A stretch of DNA of 54,675 nucleotides from Pedosphaera sp. (lineage in GTDB: Bacteria; Verrucomicrobiota; Verrucomicrobiia; Limisphaerales; Pedosphaeraceae). The notes under the pieces are model-generated. The model had not been told where the DNA came from, ran no database searches, and saw nothing but the letters and a program-made list of their open reading frames with translations. Position numbers and translations under genes: made by a program. This document shows, in pieces, positions 34,882 to 44,315 of the stretch. Within the stretch, counting starts at the first letter, position 1; each line of letters begins with the position of its first letter. The DNA lies in assembly GCA_028293285.1 (NCBI GenBank), contig JAQGPC010000070.1, positions 1 to 54,675 on the forward strand, read 5' to 3'.

Positions 34882-35745
34882 GTGACCGTTTTGGAAGTCA
34901 TACAACGGAGTGCGGAATTCCTGACCAAAAAGGGTGTGGAATCGCCGCGCTTGCAAGTCGAGCTGATGCTCGCACATCTGCTTCAGATGAAGCGGATGAG
35001 CTTGTACCTCAATTTTGAGCGTGCTTTGACACCCAAGGAGCTGGACGACTTACGTGAAATGGTCCGGCGACGCGGCCAACGCGAACCGCTTCAGCACATC
35101 CTGGGTTCCACGTCATTCTGTGGCTTGGAAATGGCAGTAAATAGTGATGTGCTAATTCCACGGCCGGAAACGGAATTTTTAGCTGAATTGGGCTGGGAAT
35201 TCCTCAATTCGCAGCCAGCTTCCCCTGCCCCGCCAACGGCTTTGGATTTTGGGACGGGGAGCGGGTGCCTGGCGATTACGCTGTCGGTCAAATGTCTAAT
35301 CGCTGAAGTTCATGCTATTGATATTTCACCGGAAGCACTAGGTTTAGCGCGGCTAAATGCAGCCCGGCATCAGGTGGAAAATCGCATTCGTTTCCATACT
35401 GGAGATGGTTTTACTGCTTTGCCAGCGGGGTTACAGTTTAATCTCATCATCACCAATCCGCCTTACATTTCCAGCGCGGAGATTGAGACATTAGAACCTG
35501 AGGTGCGCGATCACGATCCCCGGCGAGCTTTGGATGGTGGTCCGGATGGATTGGATTTCTACCGATTGCTGGCCAAAGAAGCCGGAAAATACCTGAAGGC
35601 GGGTGGAAAAATCATGCTTGAATTCGGTGAGGGGCAGGCGGAATCGATAAGAATTCTGTTCGAACAGCAAAAGTGGATTGTCGAAGCGATAAAAGCTGAT
35701 TACAGTGGGCGCTTAAGAATCATGATTGCGCGCCGGACTGATTAG
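34882..35745 (+). CDS. prmC: Release factor glutamine N5-methyltransferase
   Basis: The 287-residue product methylates the Gln of the GGQ motif in peptide release factors. It has the helical N-terminal domain (residues 1-75) and the SAM-binding motif DFGTGSGCLAITL. The catalytic NPPYIS that holds the glutamine side chain follows, then EPEVRDHDPRRALDGGPDGLDFYR, all diagnostic for PrmC. The GTG start at 34882 gives normal length. It begins a plus-strand run with murA, although 38 bases separate them. The release factor gene prfA, a frequent neighbour, is not in the window. Confidence 0.96.
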   Translation: MTVLEVIQRSAEFLTKKGVESPRLQVELMLAHLLQMKRMSLYLNFERALTPKELDDLREMVRRRGQREPLQHILGSTSFCGLEMAVNSDVLIPRPETEFLAELGWEFLNSQPASPAPPTALDFGTGSGCLAITLSVKCLIAEVHAIDISPEALGLARLNAARHQVENRIRFHTGDGFTALPAGLQFNLIITNPPYISSAEIETLEPEVRDHDPRRALDGGPDGLDFYRLLAKEAGKYLKAGGKIMLEFGEGQAESIRILFEQQKWIVEAIKADYSGRLRIMIARRTD

Positions 35746-35783
35746 TACGGCTCAGGATTCAGAAAATTTGATACATCATTTTC

Positions 35784-37046
35784 ATGGAAAGCCTCTTAAT
35801 TAAGGGCGGGGTGCCGTTGCATGGTGAAGTCACTGTGAGCGGAGCCAAGAACGCCGTGCTGCCAATCATGGCAGCAACCCTCCTCACCGCTGAACCGTGT
35901 GTCATCCGCCGCGTTCCCAATCTGAGCGACGTCAAGTTCATGTGCCAGATCCTCACGTCGCTGGGCGCCGAGGTAAGCCTTGAAGGCGACACGCTCAAAG
36001 TGCAAGCCGCGAAGATCAAGGGTGTGGGTGATTATGATTTAATTCGCAAGATGCGCGGCTCGGTTTGCATCATGGGACCGCTGTTGGGTCGCTTGCGGAA
36101 AGCCACTGTTTCTTTGCCGGGCGGCTGCATCATCGGGGCACGGCCAATCAACCTGCATTTGAAAGGTTTTGAAGCGCTGGGAGCCAAGATCACTATTGAG
36201 TCGGGTTATATTCGCGCCCAGGCAAAACGATTGGTGGGGACGGAGATGTTCCTTGGCGGACGAGCGGGTTCGACTGTCCTCGGCACAGCCAATGTCATGA
36301 TGGCGGCAACGCTGGCCGAAGGTGTGACGATCATTGAAAGCGCTGCTTGCGAACCGGAAGTGGTGGATGTGGCGAACTTCCTAAATGCCATGGGGGCGAA
36401 GATTATTGGCGCGGGTAGTCCGACAATTACGATTACGGGAGTAAAGACCTTGCACGGAGCTGAGCATGATGTGATTCCAGACCGTATCGAAGCTGCGACG
36501 TATGCCTTGGCGGCGGCAGCGACGGATGGCGAAGTTACCATTCATGGAGCACGGCCGGAACACATGACGGCCATCCTGGACAAGATGCGCGATGCCGGCG
36601 TGAAGATAGAACGCAAAGGCACAGCCTTGACCGTGAAGCGCAATGGGCGTTTGAAGCCGGTGGATATTACCACCCTGCCCTACTCCGGATTCCCCACGGA
36701 TGCCCAGGCGCAGATGATGGTATTGATGGCGCTGACACCGGGAATCAGCATTATAACGGAGCGAATTTTTGAATCGCGCTTCATGCATGTCAGCGAGCTG
36801 GCGCGATTGGGAGCCGACATTGAGATTGAAGGGCCAAGTGCCATTGTAAAAGGAGGCAAGCCTTTGAGTGGCGCGCCGGTGATGGCGAGCGATTTGCGCG
36901 CTTCGGCGGCACTGGTCATTGCCGGACTCGCGGCACGCGGGTCCACACAGGTAAACCGGGTTTACCATTTGGATCGCGGTTATGAAAACATCGACGGAAA
37001 ACTGCGCCAGCTCGGCGCGCGCATTGAACGTGTGGAGGAAACATGA
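35784..37046 (+). CDS. murA: UDP-N-acetylglucosamine 1-carboxyvinyltransferase
   Basis: The 420-residue product catalyses the first committed step of peptidoglycan synthesis, adding enolpyruvate from PEP to UDP-GlcNAc. It has the opening LIKGGVPLHGEVTVSGAKNAVLPIMAA and the active-site loop LPGGCIIGARPINLH with Cys115, the residue attacked by fosfomycin. It also has the closing RGYENIDGKLRQLGARIERV. The length is normal. Its stop overlaps the next gene by four bases (ATGA). Confidence 0.98.
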   Translation: MESLLIKGGVPLHGEVTVSGAKNAVLPIMAATLLTAEPCVIRRVPNLSDVKFMCQILTSLGAEVSLEGDTLKVQAAKIKGVGDYDLIRKMRGSVCIMGPLLGRLRKATVSLPGGCIIGARPINLHLKGFEALGAKITIESGYIRAQAKRLVGTEMFLGGRAGSTVLGTANVMMAATLAEGVTIIESAACEPEVVDVANFLNAMGAKIIGAGSPTITITGVKTLHGAEHDVIPDRIEAATYALAAAATDGEVTIHGARPEHMTAILDKMRDAGVKIERKGTALTVKRNGRLKPVDITTLPYSGFPTDAQAQMMVLMALTPGISIITERIFESRFMHVSELARLGADIEIEGPSAIVKGGKPLSGAPVMASDLRASAALVIAGLAARGSTQVNRVYHLDRGYENIDGKLRQLGARIERVEET

Positions 37047-37450
37047 AGCTAGTCATATCTTTAGTCATAGTTATCGCAGTGTTGTTTGGCGCCTATTCCG
37101 TATGGGAATATTGGGATAAGGTGAGCCACGATAAGGATGTGGCGGAAAAGGAGGCCGCGGCGAAATTAAATTTTTCACCGGAAAGTCTGCAGGGCATGCC
37201 CAACGGGTTGGAAAGCACCTATACCGCTGCGCAAAAAGGCGGAGCCAAAGGCATTCGGAATTGGCTGAAAGCCTATGGCGCGAAAGTACAGGACCCGCGC
37301 AAGGCCTGGATTGAACTGGATTATGCGGTATCAATTGCCCGCGAAGATCCGATTGAAGCCAAGAAAATTTTTGCGGAGGTAAAGAATCGCACGGAAGAAT
37401 CTTCGCAGGTATATCCGCGCATCAAGCAGATGGAAAAAACATTTCAATAG
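37043..37450 (+). CDS. Hypothetical membrane-anchored protein downstream of murA
   Basis: The 135-residue product has one N-terminal membrane helix (LVISLVIVIAVLFGAYSVWEYW), then a hydrophilic helical domain of about 110 residues facing probably the periplasm. It is rich in Lys, Glu and Ala, and ends PRIKQMEKTFQ. No known family is recognised. A four-base ATGA overlap with murA means they are translationally coupled, so a cell-envelope role is plausible. Helical repeats resembling TPR halves (RKAWIELDYAVSIAREDPIEAKKIF) are suggested but not certain. Confidence 0.75.
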   Translation: MKLVISLVIVIAVLFGAYSVWEYWDKVSHDKDVAEKEAAAKLNFSPESLQGMPNGLESTYTAAQKGGAKGIRNWLKAYGAKVQDPRKAWIELDYAVSIAREDPIEAKKIFAEVKNRTEESSQVYPRIKQMEKTFQ

Positions 37451-37532
37451 CACTGCGGGACTATTTTTTACTGGTCACCTGAGTGGCGCCGGACTACCTT
37501 AAATTTAATAAACCAGTAAACGGAAGCGGCCT

Positions 37533-38063
37533 ATGGATTTAATCTTTAATTGTCCAAAGTGCGAACAGGAACTGGCAGTGGACAGCTCCGGTTCGGGTGA
37601 AGAGATCGATTGCCCGAATTGCGGGGAGACCTTGGTCATCCCCCAACCAAATTCACCCGATGTCAAAACCAGCACTGGTCCTGTCCCTACCGTGCAAATC
37701 GATGGAAACGATGGCGAACCGCAGGTCGTCAATGCCATCGCCAGTTCGGCAGCGGCAAAGGTCAAGATGCACTTGAAAGTGCCGGTCACCAGCAAGCCGG
37801 CAGAGAAGTTGATTGCCAAGCCGCTGGCTCCCTTGGAAGTTGCGGCGAAGGAGAGCGATCGCAAGATGCGGGTGAAAACCATCCGGCATGTGGATTGCGT
37901 GGAAGTGGGGCATGATCGGTTTGATGATGTGGTAACCGACTTTCTGGCCAAAATTGGCGAAACAAATATCATCAGCATCAATCCCGTTAATTACAGCTAC
38001 CTGGAACTCGGCAGCCAGAAAGAATTAACGGATTACGGGTTGGTGATTGTGTTCAAGGCGTGA
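37533..38063 (+). CDS. Hypothetical zinc-ribbon protein
   Basis: The 176-residue product starts with a zinc ribbon: CPKC and CPNC at residues about 8-11 and 27-30 (DLIFNCPKCEQEL, EEIDCPNCGETLVIPQ). A Pro/Ser/Thr linker of about 70 residues follows. A C-terminal alpha/beta domain (RVKTIRHVDCVEVGHDRFDDVVTDFL, INPVNYSYLELGSQ, DYGLVIVFKA) looks ordered but is unrecognised. Similar ribbons head many proteins in Verrucomicrobiota and Planctomycetota. There is no signal peptide. It is convergent with the BtuF-like gene seven bases downstream. Confidence 0.78.
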   Translation: MDLIFNCPKCEQELAVDSSGSGEEIDCPNCGETLVIPQPNSPDVKTSTGPVPTVQIDGNDGEPQVVNAIASSAAAKVKMHLKVPVTSKPAEKLIAKPLAPLEVAAKESDRKMRVKTIRHVDCVEVGHDRFDDVVTDFLAKIGETNIISINPVNYSYLELGSQKELTDYGLVIVFKA

Positions 38064-38069
38064 TTCGCG

Positions 38070-38990
38070 CTACAGCTTCTCCCAAGCTTTTCCTTTGCGG
38101 CCAAAGTTGAAGCGGTCGGGATGTAGAATTTCAGTTAAAATCTCCAGGGATTCGACGATGCGCGGGCCTGGGCGGTTGAAATATTGATTACCATCTGCCA
38201 GGAAGACGCGCTTTTTTTTCACGGCTTGAAGTTGTGACCATTCGGTTTTTTGAATCAAAGCGGTCATCTCGGTACGGGTTCGTTTTATATCGAAACCACA
38301 GGGAATAACTACAATGACTTCGGGGTCGGCTTCCAAAAGGGCTGGCCATTCCATCCACGGGGAATGTTTGCCGGCTTCGCCGATCAAATTTCGGCCGCCA
38401 GCCAACTCAACCAGTTCGGGCATCCAATTACCGGCAGCCATCAAAGGCTCGATCCACTCGATGCAGACGACCGATGGTGGCACTTTCATGACGCAGGTTT
38501 TTTCGATGATCGCCACCACACGATTTTTCAACGCACGCAAGATGTCCCTGCCCTTTTCACCGAGATCCAATACTTCGATGATACGACGGATATCTTCCCA
38601 AATATCAGCCAATCGGTTCGGCGAAAGGGAAATGATTTGCGGCTTATTACCAGTCCACGCGCTTACGATTTGTTCCACTTCGGGCAGGCTGACCGCGCAG
38701 ACTTCGCATTGCGCCTGGGTAAGAATGATGTCCGGCTGAAGTTGTTTCAGCTTTTCCTTGTCGATCTGATAAATCGAAACGGCTTCCTGCAGGAGGTTTT
38801 TGACCTGTCGATCAATTTCGCTGCTGCTGGCCTGGGTATTGAGTTTTGGAGCAGTGCAGATTGGCAGGGAAAGAACGGAAGAAGGATAATCGCATTCGTG
38901 GGAACGACCGATTAATTGATCTCCAGCACCCAAGGCACAGACGATTTCCGTGGCATTGGGCAGGAGCGAGATGATGCGTTTTTTTCTCAA
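38070..38990 (-). CDS. BtuF-like periplasmic-binding-fold protein without visible signal peptide
   Basis: The 306-residue product matches the cobalamin/iron-siderophore binding fold: RIISLLPNATEIVCALGAGDQLIGRSHECDYP at the start, the LKQLQPDIILTQAQCEVC segment, IEWIEPLMAAGNWMPELVELAGG in the second lobe, and a closing FNRPGPRIVESLEILTEILHPD. Relatives bind vitamin B12 for uptake by BtuCD. Here no signal peptide, lipobox or transporter gene is adjacent, so it may work in the cytoplasm or the start may be elsewhere. Related signal-less proteins exist in many bacteria. No cobalamin riboswitch was recognised upstream. Confidence 0.85.
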   Translation of the reverse strand: MRKKRIISLLPNATEIVCALGAGDQLIGRSHECDYPSSVLSLPICTAPKLNTQASSSEIDRQVKNLLQEAVSIYQIDKEKLKQLQPDIILTQAQCEVCAVSLPEVEQIVSAWTGNKPQIISLSPNRLADIWEDIRRIIEVLDLGEKGRDILRALKNRVVAIIEKTCVMKVPPSVVCIEWIEPLMAAGNWMPELVELAGGRNLIGEAGKHSPWMEWPALLEADPEVIVVIPCGFDIKRTRTEMTALIQKTEWSQLQAVKKKRVFLADGNQYFNRPGPRIVESLEILTEILHPDRFNFGRKGKAWEKL

Positions 38991-39008
38991 GAGTCTATTT
39001 TGTTTAAC

Positions 39009-39046
39009 TTAAAAGAAAAGGCGGAGCAACCGTTGGCTGCTCCGCC
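39009..39046 (-). terminator. Rho-independent terminator of the pyrophosphatase gene
   Basis: Bases 39020-39028 and 39038-39046 form a perfect 9-bp GC-rich stem with a nine-base loop. On the minus strand it is followed by TTTTCTTTT. It lies 25 bases past the pyrophosphatase stop. Confidence 0.88.
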
Positions 39047-39070
39047 CGCGCAAAAAACTTAAACCGATTA

Positions 39071-41602
39071 TTATTTATGGACGTTATGGGGCAGCACCAG
39101 CGGCGCTTGATCCAATTCCCTGGTTCCGGTTTTTTCTTCCGGAATGCGCATGCTGTAGAACGAGCGATAAACGAAGATCAACGCGATCAGAAAGAAGAAG
39201 ATTCCGATCCAAGGACTCCAATTAATCGCATTCGGATTGGTTTTCAAAGCATTCTGGTAATTCATGGACATATTCACCGCGATTTCCACGGCGAGCAACC
39301 CGAACAGCGTCGTGAATTTGATCACCGGATTCAACGCCACCGACGAGGTATCTTTGAACGGATCGCCAACGGTATCGCCGACAACCGTTGCGGCGTGCAG
39401 GTCGGTGCCTTTCTGGCGCAGATCAACTTCGACGATTTTCTTAGCATTATCCCAGGCACCACCGGCGTTGGCCATAAAGATGGCTTGGAACAAACCGAAG
39501 AATGCAATGCCGATTAAGTAACCGATGAAGAAGTAGGCGTTAAAGAACGGCAGCGCGAGTGCGAAGCAGAACACCACGATAAAGATATTCCACATGCCTT
39601 TCTGCGCATAAACGGTGCAGATACGGACAACTTCTTTACTGTCCTTCTCCGAGGCCGTGCTGGCACTCAGGTTCATGTTCTCCTTGATATAAACCACGGC
39701 GCGATAGGCACCGGTCACAACTGCCTGGGTGGAAGCACCAGTGAACCAGTAAACCACGGAACCGCCCATGATTAGGCCGAGAATCACTTCCGGTTGCACA
39801 ATGCTCAGTTTGGCTACGGCACCGCCGAACATGTTTTCGAGCAGAATAATGATGCCGAATACCATCGTGGTGGCACCGACAACCGCAGTGCCGATGAGCA
39901 CCGGCTTGGCGGTGGCTTTGAAAGTATTGCCCGCACCGTCACCTTTTTCGAGTTGGTGTTTGGCATTTTCAAAGTCCGGAGCGAAACCAAATTTGCTTTG
40001 GATTTCGGCTTTGATGCCCGGACGTGCTTCAATCTGGCTCAGTTCGTAAACCGATTGGGCGTTGTCGGTCACGGGGCCGTAGCTATCCACAGCAATCGTC
40101 ACCGGGCCCATGCCGAGGAAGCCGAAGGCCACCAAGCCGAAGGCGAAGATGGGTGCGGCGAAAAGGAACTTCTGCGGCATGAGCGAGAGCAGCGCCGGAT
40201 TCTGGGAGAAATGATAGGAAGCAAACATGAGCACCATGATCACCAGGCCCATCCAGAACGCTGAGAAATTACCAGCCACAAAGCCGGAAAGAATATTCAG
40301 GGACGCACCGCCATGCTTGGAACAGTTGGTCACTTCACGGACGTGACGCGAGTTGGTGCTGACGAACACTTTGGTGAATTCCGGAATCAAGGCACCGGCC
40401 ACCGTGCCGCAACTGATGATGACTGACAATACCCACCAGAGATCCGGTTGGGCTTTGCCAAGACCATCGGTGAAGTCACCCAGGAGCAATTTACTGGCAA
40501 CAAACGTAATGGCGATGGAAACCGCCGAGGTAAGCCAGACGAGATGAGTCAGCGGAGCTTCGAAATCGAAGTCTTTCTTACCGCCAAACATGGCCTTACT
40601 GATGCCTTCATTTACAAAGTAGGAGAGCAGCGAGGTAACGATCATCAGAGCGCGCATGGCGAACAGCCAAATGATAAGCGTTGCGCAGATGGCAGGACTG
40701 GCTGCCAACGCAAGGGCGAGGAACGCGATGAGCGCCACACCAGTCACACCGTAGGTTTCAAAACCGTCAGCGGTAGGCCCGACCGAGTCACCGGCATTGT
40801 CACCCGTGCAGTCAGCAATCACACCGGGATTCTTTGGATCATCTTCAGGCAATTTGAAAACGATTTTCATCAAGTCGGAACCGATGTCAGCAATCTTGGT
40901 GAAGATACCGCCGCAGATACGAAGCACACTGGCACCAAGAGATTCACCGACAGCGAATCCAATGAAACAAGGACCGGCGAGTTCCCGGGGCAAAAAGATC
41001 AAGATGCAAATCATGAAGAATAGTTCGACCGCCACGAGCAGCAAGCCGACGCTCATACCGGAACGGAGCGGAATACCGAGAGTGGCGAGTGGATTCCCCT
41101 TCAACGCCGAAAAGGCCGTGCGGGAATTGGACACGGTATTGATACGAATGCCGAACCAGGCAACGCCATAGGAGCCTAAAATACCCAGAATAGAGGCAAG
41201 GAGGATGACCACCACGTGCCCTATTGTGTTATTTTGCAACACTTTAAAATAGTAAATCATACAGGCGGCAATCAGCACCCAGAGGATGGCGAGGAATTTG
41301 CCCTGTGTGAAAAGATAGGTTTTACAAGTTTCCCAAATGGTATTGGAAACGTTGGCCATGCTCTCATGCACTGGGAGCGCCTTGGTTTGCATGTATTGCA
41401 CCAAACCAAAGATTGCGCCAACGGCACAAACAACAATGCCGAAATACATGAGAGTCAAGCCGGACATGCCCCCCAAGCCATTAAATTTTACCTGGCTCAG
41501 GTCGGGGATATTAATGTCCGACTCACTCGCAAAGGAACTGGTTGCACTTCCAAAAGCAGCCAACAATAGAACGGTCCAAAACCACAGTTTATTATTTCGC
41601 AT
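39071..41602 (-). CDS. hppA: Membrane-bound proton-translocating pyrophosphatase, divergent type
   Basis: The 843-residue product couples pyrophosphate hydrolysis to ion pumping, with about 16 membrane segments. I choose the ATG at 41602 because it begins a signal-peptide-like segment (MRNNKLWFWTVLLLAAFGSA); the ATG at 41698 would add 32 residues. Family motifs are present but altered: PEDDPKNPGVIADCTGDNAGDSVGPTADGFETYG, where canonical enzymes read ADNVGDNVGD, and the canonical GKVE stretch is replaced (SDLMKIVF). The C-terminal GGAWDNAKK and GDTVGDPFKDTSS are intact. A Lys in GNTFKAT (codon at 39917-39919) sits where Lys marks K+-independent enzymes. This suggests a divergent, K+-independent H+ pump. 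A hairpin terminator follows. Confidence 0.93.
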   Translation of the reverse strand: MRNNKLWFWTVLLLAAFGSATSSFASESDINIPDLSQVKFNGLGGMSGLTLMYFGIVVCAVGAIFGLVQYMQTKALPVHESMANVSNTIWETCKTYLFTQGKFLAILWVLIAACMIYYFKVLQNNTIGHVVVILLASILGILGSYGVAWFGIRINTVSNSRTAFSALKGNPLATLGIPLRSGMSVGLLLVAVELFFMICILIFLPRELAGPCFIGFAVGESLGASVLRICGGIFTKIADIGSDLMKIVFKLPEDDPKNPGVIADCTGDNAGDSVGPTADGFETYGVTGVALIAFLALALAASPAICATLIIWLFAMRALMIVTSLLSYFVNEGISKAMFGGKKDFDFEAPLTHLVWLTSAVSIAITFVASKLLLGDFTDGLGKAQPDLWWVLSVIISCGTVAGALIPEFTKVFVSTNSRHVREVTNCSKHGGASLNILSGFVAGNFSAFWMGLVIMVLMFASYHFSQNPALLSLMPQKFLFAAPIFAFGLVAFGFLGMGPVTIAVDSYGPVTDNAQSVYELSQIEARPGIKAEIQSKFGFAPDFENAKHQLEKGDGAGNTFKATAKPVLIGTAVVGATTMVFGIIILLENMFGGAVAKLSIVQPEVILGLIMGGSVVYWFTGASTQAVVTGAYRAVVYIKENMNLSASTASEKDSKEVVRICTVYAQKGMWNIFIVVFCFALALPFFNAYFFIGYLIGIAFFGLFQAIFMANAGGAWDNAKKIVEVDLRQKGTDLHAATVVGDTVGDPFKDTSSVALNPVIKFTTLFGLLAVEIAVNMSMNYQNALKTNPNAINWSPWIGIFFFLIALIFVYRSFYSMRIPEEKTGTRELDQAPLVLPHNVHK

Positions 41603-42115
41603 AAAATTTAAGCGGGGGAGACCATTGCCAAAGAATCCGCCGGTTTGCCCACTAGAAGATTTAGAAAGGAGATTTTTGTTACCACAAGTTGTTTTCATTT
41701 AATGTGTTACGTTCATTAGAGAACCCTTATCAGTCTTTGACCTTTGCATTAGCAGTTATTCTTTAGCCATGTTTATGTGAGTCACTTGCTATCTGATATG
41801 TTAATTAAGTTGGTTTTTCCCTCTGCTCCCAATTTGAATCATTGTTCTTCATACATTAAGGAAATTAATTCAAAGCGGCTTATTGCCAACCGGCAAAAAG
41901 CATTTTTTGCGCGTAAGGCCAGTGTTTTAGTTCCATAACTCGTATAATACAAATTAATGACAGTGCGACACGCCCTGAAAAACAACCAGTGGAGTGCGTG
42001 CAAAGTATCGAAAATGCCTTTATAATGCAACTGTGCATTCATGAACGGTAGCAAGTAATTCCAGTTGCGCTTTTACCTTGTTCCGATTGCGCGTATTTCG
42101 CATTGTTTTATTTTC
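41603..42115. other. Intergenic region between divergent hppA and ruvB
   Basis: This 513-base region is AT-rich. It must hold both promoters. A 71-codon minus-strand frame (41839-42054) shows no family features and is not convincing. A small palindrome GCAAAAA/TTTTTGC lies at 41893-41910. No RNA gene or riboswitch was recognised. Confidence 0.5.
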
Positions 42116-43132
42116 ATGGCTGAGAGAATCCTTTCTGATGTCCTGACCAAGCCGGACGCCGCGTTGGAAATGACGCTGCGACCGTCGCTTTTTTCCGATT
42201 TTACCGGTCAACCCAAGGTCAAGGAGCGGCTGGAAATCACCGTGGCGGCTGCCAAACAGCGGAACGAAGCCATTGACCATGTTCTTTTGAGCGGACCGCC
42301 GGGATTGGGCAAGACAACGCTGGCCAGCATCATTGCCAAGGCCATGGGAGCGAACCTGAGAAGCACGAGCGGGCCCACCATTGATAAGGCTGCTGACCTG
42401 GCTGGGTTGCTGACGAACTTGGAAGAAGGCGACGTCCTGTTCATTGACGAGATCCATCGTTTGCAACCGGCAATCGAGGAATACCTTTATCCCGCGATGG
42501 AGGATTTCAAGCTGGACATCATCATTGACCAGGGGCCGAACGCGCGCAGCGTGAGATTGAATCTGCCGCGCTTTACGCTGATTGGCGCGACCACACGTAG
42601 CGGTTTGTTGAGTGCTCCCCTGCTCACCCGTTTTCCGGTGCGCGAGCGGTTGGATTATTATCATGCCGAGCAGTTGGAGAAAATTGTCCTGCGTTCCGCC
42701 AACCTGCTGAACGTGGAGATTGAACCGGCGGGTGCGCGCGAGATTGCCCGGCGCAGCCGGGGCACACCGCGCATCTCGAATAACCTGCTCCGGCGGGTGC
42801 GGGATTTTGCCCAAGTCCGGGCCGATGGAAAGATCAGCCTCCAGATTGCCAATCAGGCATTGGCGATTCTTGAGATTGACGAGAATGGGTTGGATGAGAT
42901 GGACAAACGCATTCTCGAAGCGGTGATTGTGAAGTTTGGCGGTGGCCCGGTGGGTGTGAGTTCGCTCGCCGTTGCCGTGGGCGAGGAATCGGATACCTTG
43001 GAAGAAGTTTATGAGCCTTACCTGATCATGGAAGGTTATTTGAAACGCACTCCGCAGGGGCGGGTCGCCACGGAATTGAGCTACCAGAAGCTTGGTTTGA
43101 AGCCGGTCGGCAATCAACCCAAGCTTTTCTAA
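42116..43132 (+). CDS. ruvB: Holliday junction branch migration helicase RuvB
   Basis: The 338-residue product is the AAA+ motor that drives branch migration with RuvA. It has the N-terminal [21 protein letters not shown], Walker [12 protein letters not shown], Walker [10 protein letters not shown], and [16 protein letters not shown] covering sensor 1 and the arginine-finger region. The C-terminal winged helix has [16 protein letters not shown] and [17 protein letters not shown]. The ATG at 42116 (MAERILSD) gives normal length; an upstream start would add 17 non-conserved residues. ruvA and ruvC are not in the window. Confidence 0.98.
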   Translation: MAERILSDVLTKPDAALEMTLRPSLFSDFTGQPKVKERLEITVAAAKQRNEAIDHVLLSGPPGLGKTTLASIIAKAMGANLRSTSGPTIDKAADLAGLLTNLEEGDVLFIDEIHRLQPAIEEYLYPAMEDFKLDIIIDQGPNARSVRLNLPRFTLIGATTRSGLLSAPLLTRFPVRERLDYYHAEQLEKIVLRSANLLNVEIEPAGAREIARRSRGTPRISNNLLRRVRDFAQVRADGKISLQIANQALAILEIDENGLDEMDKRILEAVIVKFGGGPVGVSSLAVAVGEESDTLEEVYEPYLIMEGYLKRTPQGRVATELSYQKLGLKPVGNQPKLF

Positions 43133-43163
43133 GATTAGTTGCCCCCGGTAGCCCATGTCTGAG

Positions 43164-44315
43164 TCAGTTTAGTATTTCCCCTACTGGCCGGCGCAACCCC
43201 AGCGCGACCGGCAATGAACTCAGGAGCGCGCCCACATTGATCCAGATAAAAATGGTTTTAATGGACGTGCCCGCGTACGGATTTCCTCCACTGAAATCAA
43301 GGATATCGGCGGAAAAACCGAGCGCGGAAAAAATGGTTCGATGCAGGAACGCGACCAAAAGAACTGCAGTGAGCGCGGCCAGATTGGCGAGAAGCAGGTT
43401 CTCCAGCCATTGACGAAGATAAAGCCAGCGGGAAGGCGCGCCAAAGCTGCGCAACAAGGCGCAAACAAAAAGATTTTGGCGAAATTCCAGCACCGCAATA
43501 CTCCCGTAAACGAGTGAGACGGCGACTCCGAGAATTACGGCGAGCCAGTTACGCCATTGGGCCTGACGGTTCTTAACATCGTCCAATTCCTTGACGAGCG
43601 GCAAGGCACTTTGAATCTGCGGTTGGGGCCGCTGATCGAGCGCGGAGAGAGTATTCACCGCGGAAATAATTTTTTCCATGGGCGGCGCGGTTGGCCCGCG
43701 TTGAAAAATGGTAGTGTCGAGCCAGCCAAGTTGTTCTTCGTCGCTGAGCCAGCCTTGTGGAACGAGCAACACATCTTCGGAAGATGACAGTAAGCGCAGC
43801 CAACCTTGCGGTCGAACCACGCCTGCGAGCACAGAGCGATGTCCCACCCGAACCTGCATCGAAGCCTTGGTCGGCAGAGTATCGCTGAGACACATCACCG
43901 GCGTTTCAACGGAGAGCATGCGAGCCAAGGTGGGAATGGCTTCAGGCGGATAGCTGAATACGAGAAGGTTGTTTTGCTGCCATTCGGTTTGGCCGCGCAC
44001 GAACAATTGACGCACGCGTAATTTCTCGCCGTTGGATTTCAAAATAGCGAGATGATCCGGGCCTTCACCATGACGAAAGAATTCGGCGGAACCGGGAATG
44101 ACCGTTTCACGCACAAGCAGCGTGTTCAGGCCAAAACGCTCCATCTGATTGCGCAGGCTGCGTTCCATCAATTGGAAAGAGACAAGGATCACCGAAGCCA
44201 CCAGCATCAGCAGCAGGGTAATGAACCAGCGGGCCAACGGACTGCCCGGCTGTTCAAACCAGCGCTTCCAGGTGTCTTTCCAAAGGTAGGAAACAATTAA
44301 AGTCGAGGATCTCAT
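43164..44315 (-). CDS. ABC transporter permease, FtsX/MacB type
   Basis: From the ATG at 44315 the product has 383 residues. It has one N-terminal membrane helix (WFITLLLMLVASVILVSFQL), a large extracytoplasmic domain of about 200 residues, and three C-terminal membrane helices (WLAVILGVAVSLVYGSIAVL and two more). This is the four-helix layout of FtsX/MacB permeases. MacB-type pumps move substrates from the periplasm through an outer-membrane channel. The gene overlaps the ATPase gene by about 60 bases and closes a four-gene operon (channel, adaptor, ATPase, permease). The 44378 start would put more of the N terminus inside the ATPase gene and is less likely. Confidence 0.88.
   Translation of the reverse strand: MRSSTLIVSYLWKDTWKRWFEQPGSPLARWFITLLLMLVASVILVSFQLMERSLRNQMERFGLNTLLVRETVIPGSAEFFRHGEGPDHLAILKSNGEKLRVRQLFVRGQTEWQQNNLLVFSYPPEAIPTLARMLSVETPVMCLSDTLPTKASMQVRVGHRSVLAGVVRPQGWLRLLSSSEDVLLVPQGWLSDEEQLGWLDTTIFQRGPTAPPMEKIISAVNTLSALDQRPQPQIQSALPLVKELDDVKNRQAQWRNWLAVILGVAVSLVYGSIAVLEFRQNLFVCALLRSFGAPSRWLYLRQWLENLLLANLAALTAVLLVAFLHRTIFSALGFSADILDFSGGNPYAGTSIKTIFIWINVGALLSSLPVALGLRRPVGEILN

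Noticed and set aside
41839..42054. 71-codon minus-strand frame between hppA and ruvB
   Set aside because: No motif, no ribosome-binding site, and the region is AT-rich with stops in other frames; better explained as promoter DNA.
42020..43156. 378-codon minus-strand frame opposite ruvB
   Set aside because: Antisense shadow of a conserved gene with no family features.
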